From contig NZ_CAKAKO010000002.1 in assembly GCF_916700565.1 (NCBI RefSeq), positions 930,001 to 994,000 on the forward strand: a stretch of 64,000 bases of DNA. The letters are read 5' to 3'. A program made the position numbers and the translations under genes. This DNA is from Xenophilus sp. Marseille-Q4582 (GTDB lineage Bacteria > Pseudomonadota > Gammaproteobacteria > Burkholderiales > Burkholderiaceae_C). Positions 1-7,748 of this stretch are shown here, one piece after another (position 1 is the stretch's first letter; each line of letters begins with the position of its first letter). The notes under the pieces are model-generated. The model ran no database searches and was not told the DNA's origin. It worked only from the letters and a program-made list of their open reading frames with translations.

Positions 1-861
1 GTGCTTGTCCTTGGCCGCCACGTGTGGCGTGACTTTGAGCTTTCGGCAGCCCTTGATGAAGGCCTGGCTGTCGTAACCTTTGTCGGCCCCGACCGTGGCC
101 CGCTTGTTCTTGTTTCCCCGGCGTTTGAGCATCGCCAGCGCCGCCTCGCGCTCGGCGGTGCCACTGGCATGTGTGATCTCCACATCCACGATCAGCCCGT
201 TGCGGTTCTCCATGAGGATGTGCCCCATGTGGCACAGGCGAGATTTGTCGCCCGCGCTCTTCTTGAACAGCCGGGCATCGGCATCGGTGGTGCTGGCGTG
301 GGTGTCGTTGCAGCGCTCCTGCCCTTTGAAGTTCACCTCGGGGTTGCGTCCGGGTGGCGTGCCGCTGTCGTCGTCTTTGCGTTTGAAACTCTTGTGCGAG
401 GCCCAGGCCTCAATCAGCGTGCCGTCCACGCTGAAGTGTTCGTCGCTGGCAAGCCGGCCCCACTGGGCGCTGAGCTTGACGCGCTCGAAGAAGGCGCGCG
501 CCAGGTCTTCGTTGAAGAGGCGTTCGCGGTTGGCGCTGAAGGTGGAGTGGTCCCAGACCTTGTCTTCAATGTTCAGGCCCACGAACCAGCGGTACAGCAG
601 GTTGTAGTTGACCGCCTCGACCAGCTGGCGTTCGCTGCGGATGGAGAACAGGATTTGCAGCAGCAAGGCCTTGAGCAGCATCTCCGGCGGCACCGAGGGG
701 CGGCCACGGCGGGCGTACACCGCTTCGAACTCGCTGTTCATGCTCGACAGCAGCGCATCCACCACGGCGCGCAACTTGCGCAGCGGGTGTGCCGCTGGCA
801 CTCTTTCTTCAAGGCTGATGTAGCTAAACATCGCCCCCTGGAAGTCTTGGTTGCCTCTCAT
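1..861 (-). CDS. IS5-superfamily DDE transposase (C-terminus outside window)
   Basis: This partial transposase has 287 codons visible, starting at the ATG read from 861. The N-terminus reads MRGNQDFQGAMFSYISLEER, typical of IS5/IS1182-like transposases, and is followed by a DUF772-type N-terminal domain. Two of the three acidic catalytic positions are visible: Asp in FSVDGTLIEAWAS and Asp in VGADKGYD near the window edge. The final Glu would lie beyond the edge. The start is supported because the conserved N-terminus begins there. The reading frame is intact as far as it can be followed, so the element may be active. The family call is secure; the subgroup is not. Confidence 0.85.
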   Translation of the reverse strand, partial: MRGNQDFQGAMFSYISLEERVPAAHPLRKLRAVVDALLSSMNSEFEAVYARRGRPSVPPEMLLKALLLQILFSIRSERQLVEAVNYNLLYRWFVGLNIEDKVWDHSTFSANRERLFNEDLARAFFERVKLSAQWGRLASDEHFSVDGTLIEAWASHKSFKRKDDDSGTPPGRNPEVNFKGQERCNDTHASTTDADARLFKKSAGDKSRLCHMGHILMENRNGLIVDVEITHASGTAEREAALAMLKRRGNKNKRATVGADKGYDSQAFIKGCRKLKVTPHVAAKDKH

Positions 862-944
862 CTTTCTTGTCGCAGTTGTTCCGGGATGGCTTCAGATCGT
901 AGCGGCCGACGCGGACGCTCGCAGGGGATTTTTCAACGGCCTGC
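1..944 (-). mobile_element. IS5-superfamily insertion sequence, cut by window start
   Basis: A transposase gene reads leftwards off the window start, and a plausible element end lies at about 924-944, where the strand reads as a T-rich GGGGATTTTTCAACGGCCTG-type terminus. Its boundary is fixed by comparison: the sequence at 945-989 matches the end of the IS110 element at 13873-13917, so the IS5-type element begins exactly where that match stops. It therefore appears to have inserted into the tail of an IS110 copy. The other end and any target duplication lie outside the window. Confidence 0.7.
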
Positions 945-989
945 TAAATCGCTTCACGGCGCTTGACTTCAAAGACGGTTACTCAGAAG
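945..989 (+). repeat. 45-bp remnant of an IS110 right end
   Basis: Read on the minus strand, these 45 bases match 13873-13917 at 44 positions. In that copy they cover the non-coding right tail and the last codons of the IS110 transposase. Here the match stops abruptly at 945, where the IS5-type element begins, and at 989, where unrelated IS5-fragment sequence begins. The simplest reading is a truncated IS110 copy, transposase on the plus strand, interrupted by the flanking element. Confidence 0.7.
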
Positions 990-1048
990 GTTGTTGGGCG
1001 CGGCGGTTTGATGCCGCTCCTCGCGCATTCGCTGCGCCGCGGACGCTC

Positions 1049-1399
1049 TCATCCCTGGGCCTCCAGCAATTGCCGGCGCGCCATCCACAGGTTCGACAGC
1101 GCGAACAGCGTGACGAGCTGCGCCGTGTTCTTCGCCAAGCCTCGGTAGCGCACCTTGGTGAAGCCGAACTGGCGCTTGAGCACGCGGAACGGGTGCTCGA
1201 CCTTGGCGCGGATGCTCGCCTTCATCTTCTCCACACGCTCGGCGATGAAGTCTGGCTCGATGAACGGGTTTTGCAGATGTTCCTTAGGCGGGAACGGATC
1301 ATCGCCGTAGCTGTTCCGCTCGCGGAGCTGCCCGTCTCGTCCCTGAATGAACAACTCGCTCCGTTGATTGATGGCGATACCGCGTGCGCGACCGACTGA
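1049..1399 (-). pseudogene. C-terminal fragment of a second IS5-family transposase
   Basis: An open frame on the minus strand runs from the edge of the IS3 element to a stop at 1049. Its second half carries the strongly conserved IS5-group C-terminus ([20 protein letters not shown], then [14 protein letters not shown] and [12 protein letters not shown]), which includes the final catalytic Glu region. The first half (through about 1250) looks less typical and may be rearranged. The rest of the gene is missing: the IS3 element abuts at 1401, and the sequence beyond its other end does not continue this transposase. It is dead as a transposase. Confidence 0.75.
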
Positions 1400-1400
1400 T

Positions 1401-1427
1401 TGAACCGCCCCGGTTTTCGCGGAGGCT
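1401..1427 (+). repeat. IS3 left inverted repeat (IRL)
   Basis: The 27 bases are the exact reverse complement of 2692-2718 and define the left end of the element, 53 bp before the orfA start. Confidence 0.93.
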
Positions 1428-1453
1428 CCCTCGTTTGAGAAGATGGAGCCATC

Positions 1454-1774
1454 ATGAGGAAGTCAGTGAAGTTTTCGCCGGAGGTTCGCGAGCGTGCGGT
1501 GCGCATGGTGTTCGATCACCGAGCAGAGTACGAATCGCAGTGGGCGGCGGTGGTGTCGATCGCCGGCAAGATCGGCAGCACGCCGCAGACGCTGCTGAAC
1601 TGGGTGCGTCAGCACGAGCGTGACACGGGTCAACGCGAAGGCGTGACCACGGCCGAGGCCAAGCGCGTCAAGGAACTGGAGCGCGAAGTGCGCGAGCTTC
1701 GCCGCGCCAACGAGATCCTCAAGCTGGCCAGCGCGTTTTTCGCCCAGGCGGAGCTCGACCGCCGGCTGAAGTGA
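1454..1774 (+). CDS. IS3-family transposase OrfA
   Basis: This 106-residue protein carries the DNA-binding part of the IS3 transposase. It has an N-terminal helix-turn-helix (about residues 5-50, [14 protein letters not shown] and [16 protein letters not shown]), then a leucine-zipper coiled coil ([19 protein letters not shown]) that mediates multimerisation. An ATG follows a GGAG-type ribosome binding site. The stop codon overlaps the start of orfB (GTGATG). A run of five T followed by C at 1736-1741 is a possible slippery site for the -1 frameshift that would make OrfAB, but this is inferred from position only. Confidence 0.92.
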   Translation: MRKSVKFSPEVRERAVRMVFDHRAEYESQWAAVVSIAGKIGSTPQTLLNWVRQHERDTGQREGVTTAEAKRVKELEREVRELRRANEILKLASAFFAQAELDRRLK

Positions 1775-2679
1775 TGTACGCCTTCGTGGACCGGCACCGC
1801 CGGCGGCATGGGGTCGAGCCGATCTGCAGGCTGCTGCAGATCGCCCCATCGGCCTACCGGCGGCACGCTGCCCGGCAGCGCGATGCGGCCTTGCTCAGCG
1901 GCCGAGCCCAGCGAGACCAGGAACTGATGGCCCACATCGAACGGGTGTGGCAGGCCAACCTGCGGGTCTACGGCGCTGACAAGGTCTGGCGGCAACTGCA
2001 ACGCGAAGGCCACACGGTGGCGCGCTGCACCGTCGAGCGCCTGATGCGCCGCATGGGGCTGCGTGGGGTCGTGCGCGGCAAAGTGGTGCGCACAACGATC
2101 GGCGATGCGCGAGCGCCATGCCCGCAGGACCTGGTCAACCGGCAGTTCAGCGCGCAGCGCCCGAACCAGCTGTGGGTGAGCGACTTCACGTACGTGTCCA
2201 CCTGGCAGGGCTGGCTGTACGTGGCCTTCGTGATCGACGTGTTCTCGCGGCGCATCGTGGGCTGGAGGGTGAGCACGAGCATGCGCACGGACTTCGTGCT
2301 CGATGCCCTGGAGCAGGCCCTGTACGCCCGCCAGCCCGGCCAGGAAGGCTCGCTCGTGTGTCACAGCGACCGCGGGTCGCAATACGTCAGCATTCGCTAC
2401 ACCGAGCGGTTGGCCGAGGCCGGCATCGAGCCATCGGTGGGCAGCAAGGGCGACTCCTACGACAACGCTCTGGCAGAGACGATCAACGGGCTGTACAAGG
2501 CCGAGTTGATCCATCGCCGGGCGCCCTGGAAGACCAGAGAGGCGGTGGAGTTAGCGACCTTGGAGTGGGTGTCATGGTTCAACAACCATCGGCTGATGGC
2601 CCCGCTGGGCTACGTGCCGCCCGCCGAGTTCGAGACCACCTACTATCGCAATCTTGAGCGGCAGGCCAGCTCGGCCTGA
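1774..2679 (+). CDS. IS3-family transposase OrfB (DDE integrase core)
   Basis: This 301-residue protein (a GTG at 1771 is an alternative start) holds the catalytic domain. An HTH_21-like region covers residues 1-90, followed by an rve integrase core with the D-D-E triad: Asp in LWVSDFTYV, Asp in CHSDRGSQYVS, and Glu in the DSYDNALAETINGLYKAE segment. In most IS3 elements the active protein is an OrfAB fusion and OrfB alone is regulatory. The frame is uninterrupted to the stop 12 bp before the right inverted repeat, so the element looks competent to move. Confidence 0.93.
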   Translation: MYAFVDRHRRRHGVEPICRLLQIAPSAYRRHAARQRDAALLSGRAQRDQELMAHIERVWQANLRVYGADKVWRQLQREGHTVARCTVERLMRRMGLRGVVRGKVVRTTIGDARAPCPQDLVNRQFSAQRPNQLWVSDFTYVSTWQGWLYVAFVIDVFSRRIVGWRVSTSMRTDFVLDALEQALYARQPGQEGSLVCHSDRGSQYVSIRYTERLAEAGIEPSVGSKGDSYDNALAETINGLYKAELIHRRAPWKTREAVELATLEWVSWFNNHRLMAPLGYVPPAEFETTYYRNLERQASSA

Positions 2680-2691
2680 CTCAAGCCAACC

Positions 2692-2718
2692 AGCCTCCGC
2701 GAAAACCGGGGCGGTTCA
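2692..2718 (-). repeat. IS3 right inverted repeat (IRR)
   Basis: The 27 bases are the exact reverse complement of 1401-1427 and close the element 12 bp after the orfB stop codon. Confidence 0.93.
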
Positions 2719-3011
2719 CAGGTACGTCAGAGTTTGTCCTTCCAGCCGAGTTGGTGCGACCGTGAGGCAGCTGTCTACAAACCGCTCCAGCGGACGGCTT
2801 CGTTGCCCGCTGAGCTTATTCGTTGGATGACGGTTTTTTGCCGGTGATGCGACCGGCCGCTTCTGGCCGTTCTGCGTCATTGAGCACAGACGTTCCTTTG
2901 GAATTTTGAGGGGCGCAAGGTCTCGCGAAGTATTGGCCATTCAACCCGGATTGAACATGCTCAAACCTCATCCACGATCGCTGAGGTGCAGCGACGCTCC
3001 CCCGCCGCTAC
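2719..3011. other. Intergenic stretch between IS3 element and priA
   Basis: No convincing gene is visible. The GC content looks lower than in the neighbouring genes. A 74-codon minus-strand frame at 2716-2940 starts inside this stretch and ends within the IS3 right end; it shows no domain and no codon bias. The sequence also does not continue the IS5 fragment at 1049-1399, so it is either native DNA or debris of another element. Confidence 0.5.
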
Positions 3012-5183
3012 TCAGATGCTCTGCGGATCCACGTCCACCAGCCAGCGCACCACGCCTTGCCCGACGGGGCTGCGGCGCAGATCGTGCAGCACGGGCTGCC
3101 AGGCGGCCAGCAGGCGCTGCAGGGCGGCGCGCGAGGGGCTTTCGAGCAGCATTTGCGCGCGCTCCACGTTGGCCACGCGTTGCACGGCCAGCGGCACGGC
3201 CGGGTAGCGCATCACGCCCGCGGCTTCGGGCAGGGCGTCGGCGGCCTCGCCCGCGGTGTTGAGGAAGGCCTGCGCCGCCTCCTGCGTGCGCGCGTCGGCC
3301 CGCACCAGCGCCTGGAAGGCGAAGGGCGGCATGGCGGCAGCCTCGCGGTCCTGCAACTGCTGGGCGGCGAAGCGCGGGTAGTCGTGCCGACGCAGCGCGT
3401 CGAACAGCGGGTGCTGCGGGTGGAAGGTCTGGATCCACATCTCGGCCTGGCTGCCCTGCGCGGCCAGCCAGGCGCTGTCGCGGCCCGCGCGGCCGGCCGA
3501 CTGCATGAGCAGGCTGAACAGCCGCTCGGGCGCGCGGAAGTCGCTGGAAAAGAGCGCGCTGTCGGGGTTCACGGCCGCGACCAGCGTGATGCGCCGGAAA
3601 TCGTGGCCCTTGGCGATCATCTGCGTGCCCACCAGCACGTCCACCTCGCCGCTGTGCACCAGTGCCAACTGCGCCTCCAGGGCGCCTTCGTGGCGCGTGC
3701 TGTCGGCGTCGATGCGCGCGATGCGCACCGGCTCGCCGTCGGGTCGGCGCACGCCGGCGAACAGCGTGGCCAGCTGCTCTTCCAGCCGCTCGGTGCCGCG
3801 GCCCACGGGCGCGATGTCGGGGTTGCCACAGCTCGGGCAGGCGCGCGGCACGCGCTCGGTGAAGCCGCAATGGTGGCAGCGCAGCGTGCGGTCGATCTTG
3901 TGGAACACGCGGTAGGCGCTGCAGTGCGGGCACTCGCTTTTCCAGTCGCAGTCGCTGCAGGCCAGCACGGGCGCGTAGCCGCGCCGGTTGAGGAAGACCA
4001 TGCACTGTTCGCCGCGCGTCACGCGCTGCGTCATGGCGTCCAGCAGGCCGGCCGAAATCAAGGTCTTGGCGGGCTGCTGCTGCATGTCCACCAGCCGCAC
4101 GCGCGGCAGTTCGCCGGCGCCGATGCGGCTGGGCATCTGAAGGCGCAGGTAGCGGCCTGCCGGCGCCTCGCCGTCGGCCGGGCGGCTGTGGTGCCAGCTT
4201 TCGAGCGAGGGCGTCGCCGAGCCCAGCAGCACTTGCGCGTTCTGGCGCCGGCCGCGCCACACGGCCAGGTCGCGCGCCGAATAGCGCGCGCCTTCCTGCT
4301 GCTTGTAGCTGGGGTCGTGTTCCTCGTCGACCACGATCAGGCGCAGCGCCGGCAAGGGCGCGAACACCGCCATGCGCGTGCCCAGCACGATGCGCGCCTG
4401 GCCTGTGAGCGCGGCCAGCCAGCTTTGCAGGCGCTGCGGGTTCGTCATGCCGCTGTGCAGCGCCACCACGGCGGTGTCGCCCCAGGCGGCGAAGCGGGCG
4501 CGAAAGCGCGCCTCGAGCTGGGGCGTGAGGTTGATCTCGGGCACCATCACGAGCGCCTGTGCGCCGGGGTCGGCCGCCAGGCAGCGCGCCACGGCCTGCA
4601 GGTAGACCTCGGTCTTGCCGCTGCCCGTGCTGCCGAAGAGCAACGCCGGGCGCGGCGCAGGGGTGGCGCTTTCCTCGGCCAGGGCGGCCAGCACCGCGGC
4701 CTGCTCGGGACTCAGGGCCAGCGCCGTTTCGGCAGAGGGCGCCTCGGCGGTGCCTGCAGCAACCGGCCGCGCCTGCCGGTCGCGCCGCTTCAGGCGCCGC
4801 GCGAGCTGCGTGCCGTCCAACTCGCGCAACTGCGGGGGCAGGGCGGCCAGCGCCACCTCGCCCAGGCCGCGCTGGTAGTAGCGGGCGGCAAAGGCGACCA
4901 GGTCGCGCCATGCGGCGTCCAGCGGCGGCAGCGCATCGAGCGCGGCGGTGACGGGCTTGAGCAGCACGCCGTCGGCGTCGGCCACGCGGCCGTCGGGCAG
5001 CGCCTGGGCCCCATCGGCGGCGCGGCTGTCCCACACCACGCCCAGCACCTCGCGCCGGCCCAGCGGCACCCGCACCAGCGTGCCCGCCGGCAGGGGGGCC
5101 GTGTGCGCGTAGCTCAGCACATCGCCCAGCCCGGCATGGGCGGGGGTCTGCACCGCCACGGCGAGGACCCAGGCGGCGTCCAT
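3012..5183 (-). CDS. priA: Primosomal protein N' (PriA replication-restart helicase)
   Basis: PriA binds stalled or collapsed replication forks and reloads DnaB. This 723-residue protein has the N-terminal 3'-DNA-binding domain (residues 1-100), the Walker A motif GSTGSGKTEVYLQ, the DEEH box (VVDEEHDPSYKQ), then two zinc-binding clusters inserted in the helicase core (CSDCDWKSECPHC and CHHCGFTERVPRACPSC), and the motif VI region SAGRAGR. Length matches the family. ATG at 5183 is preferred over an in-frame GTG at 5204, because a purine-rich AGGA precedes the ATG and the conserved N-terminus starts there. It lies 393 bp downstream of hemE on the same strand. Confidence 0.97.
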   Translation of the reverse strand: MDAAWVLAVAVQTPAHAGLGDVLSYAHTAPLPAGTLVRVPLGRREVLGVVWDSRAADGAQALPDGRVADADGVLLKPVTAALDALPPLDAAWRDLVAFAARYYQRGLGEVALAALPPQLRELDGTQLARRLKRRDRQARPVAAGTAEAPSAETALALSPEQAAVLAALAEESATPAPRPALLFGSTGSGKTEVYLQAVARCLAADPGAQALVMVPEINLTPQLEARFRARFAAWGDTAVVALHSGMTNPQRLQSWLAALTGQARIVLGTRMAVFAPLPALRLIVVDEEHDPSYKQQEGARYSARDLAVWRGRRQNAQVLLGSATPSLESWHHSRPADGEAPAGRYLRLQMPSRIGAGELPRVRLVDMQQQPAKTLISAGLLDAMTQRVTRGEQCMVFLNRRGYAPVLACSDCDWKSECPHCSAYRVFHKIDRTLRCHHCGFTERVPRACPSCGNPDIAPVGRGTERLEEQLATLFAGVRRPDGEPVRIARIDADSTRHEGALEAQLALVHSGEVDVLVGTQMIAKGHDFRRITLVAAVNPDSALFSSDFRAPERLFSLLMQSAGRAGRDSAWLAAQGSQAEMWIQTFHPQHPLFDALRRHDYPRFAAQQLQDREAAAMPPFAFQALVRADARTQEAAQAFLNTAGEAADALPEAAGVMRYPAVPLAVQRVANVERAQMLLESPSRAALQRLLAAWQPVLHDLRRSPVGQGVVRWLVDVDPQSI

Positions 5184-5576
5184 CAGCGCACCGTCCTGGC
5201 GCACCGGCCGGTGGACGGCAGCAGGTGCCGGTTGGCGCGTGTTTCTGAGGCGATGTGGAACAAGGGGGGGCTAAGTGGTTGATTTGACGATGTTTTGCAC
5301 ATCGCCCAGAAAATCTGTGGATAACTTTGTTGATAGCGGGGCTCGAAACGCGCCCAAGCCGCATGGATCAAGGCTTCCGCCGGATTGCCCGCCAAAAAGG
5401 CAAAAACAAATCTCTTTTCAAATCAATGACTTGCGAGAGAGGCTGGACGCATAGTGCGGGGGTAGTGCGTTCGGATGATTTTGCGCATCGCAGCACGCGT
5501 TTTGTGCATAAGTCAGTTGCTCTTCACGTCCAAAAGACTTGACAGCCGCATTTGTCAATGCTTTGGCGCTGATTTT
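5184..5576. other. priA-hemE intergenic region with one DnaA-box match
   Basis: This stretch holds no gene that I can support and is visibly richer in A and T than its surroundings. It should contain the priA promoter, read leftwards. A perfect 9-bp match to the DnaA box (TGTGGATAA, reverse complement of TTATCCACA) lies at 5316-5324; a single copy without neighbours is not evidence of an origin. No clear terminator for hemE was found in the first 100 bases after its stop. Confidence 0.5.
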
Positions 5577-6701
5577 TCACAATGTCGCGGTGCCCCTGCG
5601 GACGCGCAGGCGCCGCGAATGCGCATGCACGGCCGCGACCAGCGCCGCCACGTGGTCGGGCGGCGTGTGCTGGCTGATGCCATGGCCCAGGTTGAAGATG
5701 TGCGTGGGGCCGCGGCGGGTCGGGTCGGTGTGCGGGCGGCCGAAGCTGTCGAGCACCCTGGCCACCTCGGCCTCGATGGCGGCGGGTGGCGCGAACAGCA
5801 CGTTGGGGTCGATGTTGCCCTGCAGCGCCTTGCCCTGCGCGCCCTCGCCCACCTGCGCGCGGGCGGCGCCCAGGTTCACGGTCCAGTCCAGGCCCAGCAC
5901 TTCGCAATCCAGCGTGCCCATCTCGCGCAGCCACAGCCCGCCGCCCTTGGTGAAGACGATGCGCGGCACGTCCTGGCCGTCGGCGCCGGTGCGCTTCAGC
6001 TGGGCCAGCACGCGCGCGGTGTAGGCCAGGCTGAAGGCCTGGAAGGCGCCATCGGCCAGCACGCCGCCCCAGCTGTCGAAGACCATCACGGCCTGCGCCC
6101 CGGCGTCGATCTGGGCGTTGAGGTACGCCGCCACGGCATCGGCGTTCACGCTCAGCACGCGGTGCATCAGGTCGGGCCGCCCGTAGAGCATGGACTTGAC
6201 GAGCCGGTAGTCGCTGGAGCCCGCGCCTTCGACCATGTAGCAGGCCAGCGTCCAGGGGCTGCCGGAAAAGCCGATCAGCGGCACGCGGCCGTTCAGCGCG
6301 CGGCGGATGCTGGCGACGGCGTCGAAGACGTAGCGCAGCCTGTCAAGGTCGGGCGCCTGCAGCGCGGCCACGGCGGCCTCGTCCTGCACCGGGCGCGCGA
6401 AGCGCGGGCCTTCGCCGGCCTCGAAGGACAGGCCCAGGCCCATGGCGTCGGGCACGGTGAGGATGTCCGAGAACAGGATGGCGGCATCGAGCGGGAAGCG
6501 CTCCAGCGGCTGCAGCGTGACCTCGGTGGCGTAGTCCACGTTCGTCGCCAATCCCATGAAGCTGCCGGCCCGGGCGCGCGTGGCCAGGTACTCGGGCAGG
6601 TAGCGGCCGGCCTGGCGCATCAGCCAGACGGGGGTGTGGTCGGTGGCCTGGCGGCGGCAGGCGCGCAGGAAGCTGTCGTTCTGGAGCGGGGCGAAGGGCA
6701 T
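5577..6701 (-). CDS. hemE: Uroporphyrinogen decarboxylase
   Basis: HemE converts uroporphyrinogen III to coproporphyrinogen III in cytoplasmic haem synthesis by removing four acetate carboxyls. The 374-residue product has the signature N-terminus [15 protein letters not shown], which includes the conserved Arg residues, the [12 protein letters not shown] motif with the catalytic Asp, [13 protein letters not shown], and the C-terminal FNLGHGI motif. Length is normal (about 350-370), with a slightly longer C-terminus. The start at 6701 gives the usual short N-terminal leader. A transcription terminator from the upstream gene lies between it and the redoxin gene. Confidence 0.98.
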   Translation of the reverse strand: MPFAPLQNDSFLRACRRQATDHTPVWLMRQAGRYLPEYLATRARAGSFMGLATNVDYATEVTLQPLERFPLDAAILFSDILTVPDAMGLGLSFEAGEGPRFARPVQDEAAVAALQAPDLDRLRYVFDAVASIRRALNGRVPLIGFSGSPWTLACYMVEGAGSSDYRLVKSMLYGRPDLMHRVLSVNADAVAAYLNAQIDAGAQAVMVFDSWGGVLADGAFQAFSLAYTARVLAQLKRTGADGQDVPRIVFTKGGGLWLREMGTLDCEVLGLDWTVNLGAARAQVGEGAQGKALQGNIDPNVLFAPPAAIEAEVARVLDSFGRPHTDPTRRGPTHIFNLGHGISQHTPPDHVAALVAAVHAHSRRLRVRRGTATL

Positions 6702-6824
6702 GGCGCCATTGTCGTCGCGCGAGGCGAGGGCGCAGCGCAGCGCGGTGATGGGCCGCGGGGCCGCCTGGCCGCCTCTGGCTCCACGTCAAAAGTGCGACAG
6801 CCCGGAAGCACGGGCCCTGAACGC

Positions 6825-6858
6825 AAAAAAGGCCGGCAAGCGCGATGCGGCCGGCCTT
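6825..6858 (-). terminator. Rho-independent terminator after redoxin gene
   Basis: Read on the minus strand, the arms AAGGCCGGC and GCCGGCCTT form a GC-rich hairpin directly followed by a run of six T (6830-6825). This is a textbook intrinsic terminator. It sits about 60 bp after the redoxin stop and 124 bp before the hemE start, so it separates the two transcription units. Confidence 0.85.
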
Positions 6859-6916
6859 GGCGGGTGCCCCCGAAGGGGCGCCCCGGCGCGTGTCGTTGCG
6901 CCGTTCCGTCTTGCGT

Positions 6917-7609
6917 TCAGGTCTTGTATTTGATGGTGCAGCCGTAGGCCTTGGTGGAGGCGGCCGAGATCGGCTTGCCGCCCAGCGCTTCGCCCAGGGC
7001 CTGGTTCACGTAATTGGTGGCGTGCTGGATGTCGTCCACCCGGGCCGAAGCGATGCTGTCGATGCCGCCCGCGTACACCAGCGTTCCCTGCGGGTCGATG
7101 ATGAACAGGTGCGGCGTGGTGCGCGCACCGTAGGCCTGGCCCAGCACGCCGTCCTCGTCCATCAGCACCGCCGTGGGCGCGGCCTTCTGTTCCTTCATCC
7201 AGGCGGCCAGCCTGTCGGGCGGCAGGTAGTCGCTGGCGGCGCGTTCGGTGGAGTTGATGGCCAGCCAGACCACGCCCCGGTCGGTGGCGGCCTTCTGAGT
7301 GGCGGGCAGGTTGCCGCTGCCGTAGTGCTTGCGCACGAAGGGGCAGCCGGGGTTGGTCCATTCCAGCACCACGTACTTGCCCGCGAAATCCGAAAGCTGG
7401 TGGCGCTGGCCGCTGGTGTCCACGGCCACGAAGTCGGGGGCCTTCTGGCCCACGGCGGGAGCGGCCTGGGCCTGCGCCATCAGCAGCGAGGCGCCCAGCG
7501 CCATGGCGGCGGCCATCACGGCGCGGCGCGAGGCGCGGCTCAGTGCGGCGCGGGCCTCGCGCGCGGCGCGCAGCGAGCGATGGGCGGCGTTGTTCGGGGC
7601 GGCGGACAT
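6917..7609 (-). CDS. Exported redoxin / AhpC-TSA-like thioredoxin-fold protein
   Basis: This protein of about 230 residues belongs to the redoxin/TlpA-like thioredoxin-fold group. An N-terminal signal with paired arginines and a hydrophobic stretch (RRAVMAAAMALGASLLM) ends at AQA, so it should act in the periplasm, possibly by Tat export. The core begins PAVGQKAPDFVAVDTSG and has a single active-site Cys, Cys89 in NPGCPFVRKHY, with no resolving Cys in CXXC position. A second Cys lies near the C-terminus (AYGCTIKYKT). ATG at 7609 is chosen because an AAGGAG precedes it; an in-frame ATG at 7651 would add 14 residues. It lies downstream of the DsbD-type reductase, a possible electron donor; its substrate is unknown. 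Confidence 0.85.
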   Translation of the reverse strand: MSAAPNNAAHRSLRAAREARAALSRASRRAVMAAAMALGASLLMAQAQAAPAVGQKAPDFVAVDTSGQRHQLSDFAGKYVVLEWTNPGCPFVRKHYGSGNLPATQKAATDRGVVWLAINSTERAASDYLPPDRLAAWMKEQKAAPTAVLMDEDGVLGQAYGARTTPHLFIIDPQGTLVYAGGIDSIASARVDDIQHATNYVNQALGEALGGKPISAASTKAYGCTIKYKT

Positions 7610-7748
7610 GGTCTTCTCAACTCCTTCGTCGAGCGACGGTTCAATGGTCATCCTTGGCGTCTTCCTGTCTTCAACTATTTCAATGACAGCGAGAGCTTAG
7701 GTCGAGTTCCTCACGTGCGTGTGACAGGGTGTGGTGGGTGGGCGCATC

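Larger units (their letters stand above)
1401..2718 (+). mobile_element. Complete IS3-family insertion sequence, 1318 bp
   Basis: The element is bounded by perfect 27-bp inverted repeats at 1401-1427 and 2692-2718, starting TGAACCGCCCCGG. It contains overlapping orfA and orfB, as is usual for IS3 elements that make an OrfAB fusion transposase by a -1 ribosomal frameshift. The flanking bases (GAT on the left, CAG on the right) do not form a target duplication, which suggests that adjacent DNA was deleted or rearranged after insertion. Both reading frames are intact. Confidence 0.93.

Noticed and set aside
2716-2940. A 74-codon minus-strand frame beside the IS3 element
   Set aside because: It ends within the IS right repeat region, lacks recognisable domains and codon bias, and is probably random.
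5316-5324. A perfect DnaA box, possibly marking an origin
   Set aside because: Only one copy, with no dnaA, dnaN or parAB genes and no box cluster; single matches occur by chance.
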